In this document: positions 1 through 5,643 of the stretch, one piece after another
How positions within the stretch are numbered: the first letter of the stretch is position 1
Layout: each line of letters begins with the position of its first letter
Source: Pseudomonadota bacterium
Lineage (GTDB): Bacteria; Pseudomonadota; Alphaproteobacteria; Sphingomonadales; Sphingomonadaceae
NCBI GenBank assembly: GCA_023392555.1
Contig: JAEVYW010000072.1
Span: forward strand, 1-5,643
Reading direction: 5' to 3'
Length of the DNA: 5,643 nucleotides
Program-made: the position numbers and the translations under genes
Notes under the pieces: generated by a model
The model's input: only the letters and a program-made list of their open reading frames with translations
Database searches by the model: none
Told to the model about the DNA's origin: nothing

Positions 1-855
1 GTTCGCGGCGAGCCTGCCGACTACGCGCCGCTTGTCCGCGCCGTCGGCGATACACTCCGGTCCAACTCGCTCGATCCGGCGCTGAAGGCCGAAGCGGTGC
101 TGCTGCCGAGTGAAGCCGTCATCGGTGACCGAATGGACATCGTCGACCCGGACGCCATCCATGCTGCGCGAGACCGTGTTCGGCAGCGGCTCGGGACGGA
201 ACTTCGCGATCAGCTACTGCCGTTGCAGCGGGTGGCCTATTCCGGGCACGATCTGTCGCCCACGGCGAAGGGCTCACGCAAGTTGCGGACGGTCGCGCTT
301 GGGCTTGTTGCTGCTGCCGATCCCGCGGAAGGTGCGAAGCTTGCGAAGGCGCTGTTCGATTCAGCCGACAATATGACCGATCGTCAGGGGGCGCTCGGCG
401 GTCTGGTTTCGCTCGACGGACCTGAGCGGGAGGAAGCGCTCACGGCCTTCTACGATCGCTTCAAGAACGACGCGCTGGTGCTCGACAAATGGTTTGCGCT
501 CCAGGCGGCGGCGCAGCGGCCCGGAACCCTGGATGAGGCCGAGCGGCTGTCGAAGCATCCCGACTTCACCCTCGCCAACCCGAACCGGTTGCGCGCGCTG
601 ATGGGATCGCTGTCGGTCAACCAGTGGGTGTTCCACTCGGCAGACGGGCGCGGCTACCGCTTCCTCGCCGACACGATCCTCGCCGCTGACAAGATCAATC
701 CGCAGATCGCGGCGCGCATGGTTCCGGCGTTCGGGCGCTGGCGGCGGTTCGAACCGGGCCGTGCAGCACTGATGCGTGAGCAGCTCGAGCGGATCGCGAA
801 CGCCCCGGGCCTGTCGCGCGACACCTACGAGCAGGCGTCGAAGAGCCTAGGTTAG
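1..855 (+). CDS. pepN: Aminopeptidase N, C-terminal part (5' end outside window)
   Basis: PepN is a zinc M1-family metallopeptidase that removes N-terminal residues from peptides in the cytoplasm. The frame is open from base 1, so 284 residues of the C-terminus are present. The metal-binding HEXXH region lies upstream of the window, as PepN proteins are usually about 870 residues. What is visible matches the helical C-terminal repeat domain of bacterial PepN (DUF3458 C-terminal type). Key stretches are DALVLDKWFALQA near window residues 155-167, HPDFTLANPNRLRAL near 185-199, a following FHSADGRGYRFLAD segment, and an arginine-rich region (RWRRFEPGR) near 243-251. These line up with recalled E. 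coli PepN segments such as LDKWF and NPNRIRSL. A start codon at 97 would be artefactual, because the coding frame and family similarity continue upstream. The TAG stop at 853-855 overlaps the end of the convergent lipoprotein gene. Confidence 0.93.
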   Translation, partial: VRGEPADYAPLVRAVGDTLRSNSLDPALKAEAVLLPSEAVIGDRMDIVDPDAIHAARDRVRQRLGTELRDQLLPLQRVAYSGHDLSPTAKGSRKLRTVALGLVAAADPAEGAKLAKALFDSADNMTDRQGALGGLVSLDGPEREEALTAFYDRFKNDALVLDKWFALQAAAQRPGTLDEAERLSKHPDFTLANPNRLRALMGSLSVNQWVFHSADGRGYRFLADTILAADKINPQIAARMVPAFGRWRRFEPGRAALMREQLERIANAPGLSRDTYEQASKSLG

Positions 856-1460
856 CGGCTGCCGATCCACTGGGCGACGCCCTGCGCGACCTGGTTCGCC
901 GCGCGGTTCAGGGCGGGGCCGATCGATGCGGCAGAGCCGTCGGTCGGATAGCTCGCTTCGAAGCGGCGGTTTTCGACGCGCGTACCGCCTTCGGTCGAAA
1001 GCGACGCGTCATACTGCACCACCGCTGAGCCCGTGGCCGCGTCGTAACCGAAGCGATGAAGCTCGCCGGTTACGAGCAGGCCCGGATCGAGCGTCGCCTG
1101 CTTGGGGTCGAGAACGACGCGATTGGTGGTGCGGCGGATCGTCTCCGCGAGCAGGCCCTGAAACAGGCGGTCGGGCGTATCCACCCACTGGGCGTTCGTG
1201 ATGTATTGAACGTCCGTCGGAGTGACCTGGACCGGGATGCGCGGCGTGCGCAGGGCCTTGTCGATCACCGGCGTATTGACGGTCACTGTCTGGCCTGCCG
1301 CAGCAGCCCGCGTGAACTCGCACGGCGCGGGAGCTTCGGCCGCCAAGGTCAGTAGCGTGGGCGGAGGCTTTCCGCCGCCGCCGAGCAAGCCGCCCAGCGA
1401 GCAGCCACCAACTGCGAGCGCCAAAACTGCCGGAGCAGCGATGCGATAGACCAATCTCAT
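852..1460 (-). CDS. ABC-type transport auxiliary lipoprotein (PqiC/YmbA-like) of the MCE lipid transporter
   Basis: This 202-residue protein is the last gene of the lipid-transport operon. It begins with a short basic N-terminus, a hydrophobic segment (residues 7-17) and a lipobox VGGC with Cys20 as the lipidated residue. Ser21 at position +2, rather than Asp, favours sorting to the outer membrane. A Gly-rich linker (residues 23-30) follows. The mature domain carries a YITNAQWVDTPDRLFQGLL stretch (residues 86-104), typical of the DUF330/PqiC family: a Trp followed by a turn and then an amphipathic helix (about 98-112). A further C-terminal helix runs through about 181-199. The ATG overlaps the MlaD stop by one base (TAATG), and AAGGA lies 7 bases upstream. 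I infer that it is the outer-membrane-side partner of the MCE protein. The family fit is good, but the exact role is by analogy with PqiC. Confidence 0.85.
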   Translation of the reverse strand: MRLVYRIAAPAVLALAVGGCSLGGLLGGGGKPPPTLLTLAAEAPAPCEFTRAAAAGQTVTVNTPVIDKALRTPRIPVQVTPTDVQYITNAQWVDTPDRLFQGLLAETIRRTTNRVVLDPKQATLDPGLLVTGELHRFGYDAATGSAVVQYDASLSTEGGTRVENRRFEASYPTDGSAASIGPALNRAANQVAQGVAQWIGSR

Positions 1461-2410
1461 TACCGCTTCCTTGGCTTGTAGTCGGGGAGCTTCTCGGGCC
1501 CGAGCGTGCCGCCAATTCCGCCCTGCTCGACGCGTTCCGAAACGCCCTTGAGCGAGGAGGAAAGCTCGCGCAGGTCGCGGATCAGGCGGTTGGCTTCGGG
1601 AAGCGTCGACTTGCTGAAATTCTGAACGCCCGGCCGCGCGTCTGCGACCACGGCGTCGAGATTGTCTGCCGCGCGCTGGACCGAGGCGATCGCCCGGCGG
1701 AGGTCCTGCGCAGCCGGCTGACCCTGTTCCACGACCAGCCGGTTCGTGTTGTCCGTCAGCACGGAAATGCGCTCGGCGGCGACGCCGGCATTGCGCGCGG
1801 CAATACGTGCATCGCCGATCGCGTCGGCCAGTTCAGGAGCGCGGTCCGCAAGCACCTTGGTGGTGCGGTCGACGTTCTCGAGAATGTCGGAGATTGCGTT
1901 CTGGTTCTTGTCGCTGAGCAGTTCGGTTAGGCGCTCCGTAAGCCGCTGGATTCGGTCGATCAGCTCCGGAGCGCTATTGAGAAGCGCGCCGAGCCCGCCG
2001 GAGCTTGCCGGGATGACCGGGCAGCCTTGCGGACCGACCTGCGTGATGGGGCGAGCGCCCTTGACCGCGCCGCCGAGCTGGATCTCGCTGACGCCGGTGA
2101 AGCCGACGCCCTTGATCTGCGCGGTCGTGCCCTGAAGCACCGGCGTTTCGTCATCGACCTCGATGCGGACCCAGACGAACTCCGGCCTCGCAGGAAGCAA
2201 GGAAACTTGCGTGATCTGTCCCACCGGAACGCCGGAGAACGTGACGTTGGAGCCCTTATTGAGCCCGCTCACGCCCTGCGCGAAATAGACGTCGTAGCAA
2301 CGCTTAGCAGTGTTCGAGAGGCCGGCGAGCCAGACGATGAACAGCAGGGCGCCGGCGAGCAAAGCCACCGTCACCGCACCGACCATCACATAGTTGGACC
2401 GCGTCTCCAT
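1460..2410 (-). CDS. mlaD: MlaD-type MCE-domain protein of a lipid ABC transporter
   Basis: MCE proteins form hexameric rings in the periplasm that bind or conduct lipids between the ABC permease and the outer membrane. This 316-residue protein has one N-terminal membrane helix (about residues 8-30) after a short cytoplasmic start. A single MCE domain spans about residues 37-115, with recognisable features: YFAQGVSGLNKGSNVTFSGV, then PVGQIT, then a GFTGVSEIQL segment near 103-112. A long helical, heptad-like region follows (about 143-297), rich in Ala, Leu, Arg, Asp and Glu, and the tail is basic (KPRKR). E. coli MlaD is about 180 residues, so the helical tail is a substantial addition. The gene starts one base inside the ATPase gene (TGATG) and its stop overlaps the lipoprotein start by one base. 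An AAGGAG lies 14 bases before the ATG, further than usual, so coupling to upstream translation is likely to help initiation. Confidence 0.92.
   Translation of the reverse strand: METRSNYVMVGAVTVALLAGALLFIVWLAGLSNTAKRCYDVYFAQGVSGLNKGSNVTFSGVPVGQITQVSLLPARPEFVWVRIEVDDETPVLQGTTAQIKGVGFTGVSEIQLGGAVKGARPITQVGPQGCPVIPASSGGLGALLNSAPELIDRIQRLTERLTELLSDKNQNAISDILENVDRTTKVLADRAPELADAIGDARIAARNAGVAAERISVLTDNTNRLVVEQGQPAAQDLRRAIASVQRAADNLDAVVADARPGVQNFSKSTLPEANRLIRDLRELSSSLKGVSERVEQGGIGGTLGPEKLPDYKPRKR
1468..1472 (-). promoter_or_regulatory. Ribosome binding site AAGGA for the auxiliary lipoprotein
   Basis: On the - strand, AAGGA lies inside the end of the MlaD coding sequence, 7 bases before the lipoprotein ATG. 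It supports the start at 1460 and suggests this last gene can reinitiate efficiently, in addition to the one-base stop/start overlap. Confidence 0.65.
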
Positions 2411-3201
2411 CAGGCTTCAGCGTGCTCCTTCGATGTATCCGCTGCGGCCCGTCCCCGCGGCCCGTTGAAATATTCTTGTATCCAAGGATGGTCCAAAGCC
2501 AATAGTTCCGGAATCGTTCCGACCGCGATGACTTTCCGGTCCGCAAGAACCGCAACGCGGTCGCAAATGGCGTAGAGCGTGTCGAGGTCGTGGGTGATCA
2601 GGAACACGGTGAGGTCGAGCCGCTGCTGAAGCGATCGGATCAACTCATCGAAGCCCGCAGCCGCGATCGGATCGAGGCCCGCGGTTGGTTCGTCGAGGAA
2701 CAGGAGTTCCGGGTCGAGCGCGAGCGCACGAGCCAGACCGGCGCGTTTGATCATGCCGCCCGATAGCTCCGACGGGAATTTGGGACCTGCATCAGCGGGG
2801 AGCCCGCTCATCGCGATCTTGTAGCCCGCAATCTCGTCCAGCAGGGGCGGGCGCAGGAACGGAAAATATTCGCGGATCGGGACTTCGACATTCTCCGCGA
2901 CCGTCAGCGTCGAGAAGAGAGCGCCGTTCTGAAACAGGATGCCCCAGCGCCTGCGAATGTTCTTGGCTTCATCCTCGGTGCGATCGACCATGTTCTCGCC
3001 AAGGACTTCGATCTCGCCGGACGCCGGCGTCTGCAGGCCGATGATGGATCGCATCAGCACCGACTTGCCGGTACCCGATCCGCCGACGACGCCGAGGATC
3101 TCGCCACGCTTCACGCTGAGGTCCAGGCCCTCGTGAATCACCGCGTCGCCGAAGCGATTGGTCAGGCCGCGGACTTCGATAATCGTATCGCGATCCCTCA
3201 T
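2410..3201 (-). CDS. mlaF: MlaF-type ATP-binding subunit of the lipid ABC transporter
   Basis: This is the cytoplasmic ATPase that powers the MlaE permease. It has 263 residues from the chosen ATG, and all nucleotide-binding motifs are intact: Walker A GGSGTGKS (40-47), Q-loop Gln91, ABC signature LSGGMIKR (146-153), Walker B LLFLDEP (166-172) with catalytic Glu171, D-loop GLDPI (175-179) and switch His204. The signature with Met after the two glycines is characteristic of the MlaF/Ttg2A class. The frame is also open upstream to 3393, but that would run antisense-like through the permease gene and encode an Arg-rich non-family sequence, so I chose the ATG at 3201. There it overlaps the permease stop by four bases (ATGA). 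The C-terminus (HPWIQEYFNGPRGRAA and beyond) follows the fold without an obvious extra domain. No key residue is missing. Confidence 0.95.
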   Translation of the reverse strand: MRDRDTIIEVRGLTNRFGDAVIHEGLDLSVKRGEILGVVGGSGTGKSVLMRSIIGLQTPASGEIEVLGENMVDRTEDEAKNIRRRWGILFQNGALFSTLTVAENVEVPIREYFPFLRPPLLDEIAGYKIAMSGLPADAGPKFPSELSGGMIKRAGLARALALDPELLFLDEPTAGLDPIAAAGFDELIRSLQQRLDLTVFLITHDLDTLYAICDRVAVLADRKVIAVGTIPELLALDHPWIQEYFNGPRGRAAADTSKEHAEA

Positions 3202-4304
3202 ATCCAGCCGACCGAGCTGAAGAAGACTGCGAAGACGGCGTCCAAGACGATGACCAGGAAGATGGATTGGACGACGGCGGTCGTCGTCCGCTGTCCGACT
3301 TCTTCCGAATTTCCCTCGACCAGCATACCCTGGAAGCAGCCGGCAAGGGCGATGATGAAGCCGAACACCGGCGCCTTGATCAGGCCGACCCACAAATCGG
3401 TCAGCGGAGTGACTTCCTGAAGCCGCTGGATGTAGGTCAGCGGCGGAATACCGAGTGACAGCCAGACGAAGATGCCGCCCCCCAAAAGCGCCATCAGCAT
3501 CGCCCAGAAGGCCAGAAGCGGCATCATCACGACCGCGGCGATCATGCGGGGGATGACCAGCGCTTCGATCGGCGAGACGCCGATGGTGCGCATCGCGTCG
3601 ATTTCCTCGGTGATCTTCATCGTACCGAGCTGCGCCGCGAATGCGGAGCCTGAGCGGCCCGCAACCATGATCGCCGTCATCAGGGTTCCGAGTTCGCGCA
3701 CCGTGATGCGCCCGATCAGATTGATCGTGTAGACCTCGGCACCGAACTGCTGCAGCTGAACGGCGCCCTGCTGACCGATGACGACGCCGATGAGAAAGCT
3801 CATCAAGCCGATGATGCCAAGCGCACGGACGCCGACGACGTCAAAGCGTTGGACGACCGCGTTCAGACGGAACTTGCGCGGACGGGTGAGAAGCTGCCCA
3901 AAAGCGACCAGCGTGGCGCCAAAGAAGCCAAGGAGGCCGACCAACGTCCGCCCTGCTTCGGCAACCCACGCTCCAAGCTCACTGAGAACGAGGACGAGGC
4001 CGCCGCTTTCCTGCGGGCGAACGCGAACCGGTGTGTCGAACTCGCCGACCTGGTCGATCAGGCTCTGGACGTCGGGGTTCGCGCCGACGACCTTCGCGCC
4101 GCGGTCACGAACTGCTCGATGGACGAGCCAGGCCCCGACCGTGTCCACTCTGTCGACCTTGCTGAGGTCGATTGTCAGCGGATCGGGCTGGGCATCGATT
4201 TCACGCTGGGTGCTCGCGGCGCGCGTGATGGTCAGCGCGCCGTGGATGCGGCATGCATTCTCGCCTTCGGGAGAACTCTCGTTGGTCGGAGAAGCGGCCG
4301 CCAT
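3198..4304 (-). CDS. mlaE: MlaE-family permease with N-terminal STAS domain
   Basis: This is the inner-membrane subunit of the lipid ABC transporter and the first gene of its operon, 368 residues from the chosen ATG. Residues about 18-95 form a STAS domain, including LTIDLSKVDRVDTVGAWLV (about 43-61). Thr55 sits where MlaB-type STAS proteins carry a conserved Thr or Ser. Residues about 110-368 are the MlaE permease: hydrophobic segments near 116-139, 161-180, 207-227, 247-285, 306-326 and 341-366. The family coupling motif EEIDAMRTIGVSPIEALVIPR lies near 233-253. E. coli splits these functions into MlaB and MlaE, so here they are fused. The frame is open further upstream to 4502, but that would overlap the divergent phosphatidyltransferase, and the extra sequence is Arg-rich and unlike the family. 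The ATG at 4304 gives a normal STAS start; the only ribosome-site-like bases are a weak GGCGG. Confidence 0.93.
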   Translation of the reverse strand: MAAASPTNESSPEGENACRIHGALTITRAASTQREIDAQPDPLTIDLSKVDRVDTVGAWLVHRAVRDRGAKVVGANPDVQSLIDQVGEFDTPVRVRPQESGGLVLVLSELGAWVAEAGRTLVGLLGFFGATLVAFGQLLTRPRKFRLNAVVQRFDVVGVRALGIIGLMSFLIGVVIGQQGAVQLQQFGAEVYTINLIGRITVRELGTLMTAIMVAGRSGSAFAAQLGTMKITEEIDAMRTIGVSPIEALVIPRMIAAVVMMPLLAFWAMLMALLGGGIFVWLSLGIPPLTYIQRLQEVTPLTDLWVGLIKAPVFGFIIALAGCFQGMLVEGNSEEVGQRTTTAVVQSIFLVIVLDAVFAVFFSSVGWI

Positions 4305-4398
4305 CGCCGCCGATGTGCTGGATTTCTGGGCTTGCGGCAAGAGCGGCGAGCCACGCTGCCATTGTCTTGCCGTAGCTCTTCGCTTTAAGCCGACCGCG
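4305..4398. promoter_or_regulatory. Divergent intergenic region, presumed promoters for both directions
   Basis: These 94 bases separate the start of the lipid-transporter operon (leftward) from the start of the phosphatidyltransferase gene (rightward). It is the only sizeable non-coding stretch in the window, so promoters for both transcripts should lie in it or just inside the flanking coding ends. On the + strand, TTGTCT at 4362-4367 is a possible -35 element, with a poor -10 candidate 17 bases later (TTAAGC, 4385-4390). On the - strand, TTGCCG (4340 down to 4335) is a possible -35 element with no convincing -10. I see no clear operator palindrome and no riboswitch-like structure. The region's function is inferred from gene layout, and the individual elements are weak. 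Confidence 0.4.
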
Positions 4399-5514
4399 AT
4401 GGCGACCCAGCCGAAACCCGTTTTCATCCCTGTCGGCAACATCCCTGCAAGGATGTTCGGCATGGACGCGCGCACGCGGGCCAACCGGCTTGCGAGCAAC
4501 ATCGGGCTCGACCTCTCGGACGAGGCGACGAGCGGCCGCGACGCCGTACTTGCCGATATGCGTTACGCCTGGGATCCGGCGTGGCTCAAGGAATTGGCCA
4601 AGCGGCCCGATACCGTGCTGGTGAAGGACGGACGCCCGGTGCTTGCGCATGTTTCGAACGCCGCGCCTGTCCTGGCTGCGATGGAGAAGGATGCGCCGCT
4701 GGACGCGAGCGGACTTGAGATGCTCGATGCGGACTCCTCGCAACTTTCAAATTTCGAGCTGCGCAAACGCGAGCGGCCGTTCGTCATGCGCGTCGATCCC
4801 AACGACACGACGCCGGTCGAGCGCGCCGCCTATGACGCCGCCTACAAGGGCGTGACGGACGTGCTGACGCTCTATCTGTGGCGCAAGCCGGCCTTCTATC
4901 TGACGCGCTGGGCCGCGGAGATCGGGCTGACGCCGAACATGATCACGGCGGTCGGCGCAGTGTTTTGCGTTCTCGCTTTGTATCTCTTCTGGATCGGAAG
5001 TTATTGGCCCGGCGTCGCCTGCGGCTTCGTGTTCATGGTGCTCGACACCGTGGACGGGAAGCTTGCGCGCTGCACTGGTGCGTCGTCGAAGTGGGGCAAC
5101 GTTTTCGACCATGGCATAGACCTGATCCACCCGCCCTTCTGGTGGTGGGCGTGGGCGCACGGACTCGAGGCCTACGGCACTCCTCTGGAGCCGGTGTACG
5201 AGCGCATGCTGATCCTCGCGATCGTCGCCGGATATGTGCTGCAGCGCCTGATCGAGGGCGTTTTCATGCGCCGATTCGGGCGGATGCACATTCACGTCTG
5301 GCGGCCGATCGACAGCAAGTTCCGGCTGATCACCGCCCGGCGAAATCCCAACATGGTCATCCTCGTTGCGGCGTTGTTATTCGCCCGGCCCGACGTCGGT
5401 CTCGAGCTGATCGCCGCCTGGACGATCATCTCATTGATCTTCCACGCCGTTCGATCGGCGCAGGCTAACGCGGCGCACGACCGCGGCGAGCCGGTGGTCT
5501 CCTGGCTCGCATGA
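4399..5514 (+). CDS. CDP-alcohol phosphatidyltransferase family membrane enzyme with N-terminal extension
   Basis: Enzymes of this family move a phospho-alcohol group from a CDP-alcohol to an acceptor alcohol at the membrane. The 371-residue product carries the full family motif D-x2-D-G-x2-A-R-x8-G-x3-D-x3-D: Asp216, Asp219, Gly220, Ala223, Arg224, Gly233, Asp237 and Asp241. About six hydrophobic segments follow the family layout (near 181-200, 203-216, 243-257, 268-287, 317-331 and 333-350). The first about 150 residues are soluble-looking and are not part of the usual catalytic domain; they include a short DTVLVKDGRPVLAHV stretch (71-85). I cannot name that region. The ATG at 4399 is preferred because the residues after it (PVGNIPARMFGMDARTRANRL) look like real protein, whereas codons before it are poor in G/C at third positions and antisense to the permease gene. 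An AAGGA before Met22 (4462) leaves a shorter start possible. The stop overlaps the next gene by four bases. The substrate is unknown. Confidence 0.88.
   Translation: MATQPKPVFIPVGNIPARMFGMDARTRANRLASNIGLDLSDEATSGRDAVLADMRYAWDPAWLKELAKRPDTVLVKDGRPVLAHVSNAAPVLAAMEKDAPLDASGLEMLDADSSQLSNFELRKRERPFVMRVDPNDTTPVERAAYDAAYKGVTDVLTLYLWRKPAFYLTRWAAEIGLTPNMITAVGAVFCVLALYLFWIGSYWPGVACGFVFMVLDTVDGKLARCTGASSKWGNVFDHGIDLIHPPFWWWAWAHGLEAYGTPLEPVYERMLILAIVAGYVLQRLIEGVFMRRFGRMHIHVWRPIDSKFRLITARRNPNMVILVAALLFARPDVGLELIAAWTIISLIFHAVRSAQANAAHDRGEPVVSWLA
4449..4453 (+). promoter_or_regulatory. AAGGA, possible ribosome binding site for an alternative internal start
   Basis: AAGGA lies 8 bases before an in-frame ATG at 4462 (Met22 of the phosphatidyltransferase), whereas the ATG at 4399 has no evident Shine-Dalgarno match. 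It either marks the true start, giving 350 residues, or is a chance match inside the coding region. Confidence 0.3.
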
Positions 5515-5643
5515 GCAAGGTCACCGCGATCGTCCTTGCCGGCTCGCGCCCGGGCGGCGACCCGCTCGCGCGGTCGCACGGAGCGCAGTTGAAGGCGTTG
5601 ATCCCGGTCGATGGCAAGCCAATGGTTCGGCGTCCGGTCGATG
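5511..5643 (+). CDS. Nucleotidyltransferase-like protein, N-terminal part (3' end outside window)
   Basis: Only the first 44 codons are visible. The product begins with a short beta-strand (VTAIVLAGSRPGG, residues 4-16), then a KALIPVDGKPMVRR segment (about 28-41). This is the nucleotide-binding start of NTP-transferase (MobA/GlmU/sugar-nucleotidyltransferase-like) proteins: an LAG-x-R-x-G loop followed by a Lys and a PVxGKPM motif. The loop has a Ser and Pro (LAGSRPGG) where many members have LAGGxGTR. The ATG shares four bases with the preceding stop (ATGA), so the gene is probably translated together with the phosphatidyltransferase. I infer that it could supply a nucleotide-activated substrate to that enzyme. 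The catalytic remainder and the true substrate are outside the window. Confidence 0.75.
   Translation, partial: MSKVTAIVLAGSRPGGDPLARSHGAQLKALIPVDGKPMVRRPVD

Noticed and set aside
871..885. Short GGGCG/CGCCC inverted repeat as a terminator for pepN
   Set aside because: The arms are about five bases with essentially no loop and no following T run, and it lies inside the lipoprotein coding region.
2027..2575. 182-codon + strand open frame opposite the MlaD and ATPase genes
   Set aside because: It is opposite two well-supported genes, its composition is Asp/Arg/Ala-rich as expected for a high-GC antisense frame, and it has no recognisable motif.
3202..3393. N-terminal extension of the ATPase frame up to 3393
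   Set aside because: It lies inside the permease coding region in another frame and gives an Arg-rich sequence; the ATG at 3201 with the ATGA overlap starts a normal ABC ATPase.
3778..4398. Open frame extending the phosphatidyltransferase 207 codons upstream on the + strand
   Set aside because: It is antisense to the STAS-permease gene, its translation is Arg/Pro/Thr-rich without a family fold, and the recognisable protein begins near 4399.
4305..4502. Permease start at 4502
   Set aside because: It would run through the divergent phosphatidyltransferase start, and the extra 66 residues do not resemble a STAS or membrane protein.
4201..4743. 180-codon - strand open frame across the intergenic region and phosphatidyltransferase start
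   Set aside because: It overlaps two supported genes in the wrong frame, has an Arg/His-rich translation and no family features.

Overview
The window is GC-rich, densely packed bacterial DNA. It most resembles an alphaproteobacterium, probably of the Sphingomonadales. That placement is inferred from protein style and gene arrangement; the window has no rRNA or other taxonomic marker. Six protein-coding genes fill almost all of it, and the only real non-coding stretch is a 94-base divergent intergenic region at 4305-4398.

Left edge (1-855, + strand): the C-terminal third of aminopeptidase N (PepN), cut by the window start. It converges on the next block, and the two stop codons overlap.

Centre (852-4304, - strand): a four-gene operon for an Mla/MCE-type lipid ABC transporter. 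In transcription order it encodes a STAS-MlaE permease fusion, an MlaF-type ATPase, an MlaD-type single-MCE membrane protein with a long helical tail, and an outer-membrane-type lipoprotein of the PqiC/YmbA (ABC-type transport auxiliary lipoprotein) family. Successive genes overlap by 4, 1 and 1 bases, so they are almost certainly co-transcribed and translationally coupled. Together they would form an inner-membrane transporter (permease and ATPase with a built-in MlaB-like STAS domain), a periplasmic substrate-binding ring or stalk, and an outer-membrane-anchored partner. The likely role is moving phospholipids between the two membranes. No mlaC or mlaA is present in the window.

Right edge (4399-5643, + strand): a membrane CDP-alcohol phosphatidyltransferase with a complete catalytic motif and a roughly 150-residue N-terminal region that I cannot assign. 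It overlaps by 4 bases the start of a nucleotidyltransferase-like gene cut by the window end. The pair suggests one enzyme making a CDP-activated or nucleotide-activated alcohol and the other transferring it in the membrane; the substrate cannot be told from the sequence.

I saw no tRNA, rRNA, CRISPR array, insertion sequence, integrase or sign of recent transfer. Most of the content belongs to known families. The points most worth a second look are the MCE system built around a lipoprotein rather than MlaC, and the unassigned N-terminal region of the phosphatidyltransferase next to its nucleotidyltransferase partner.
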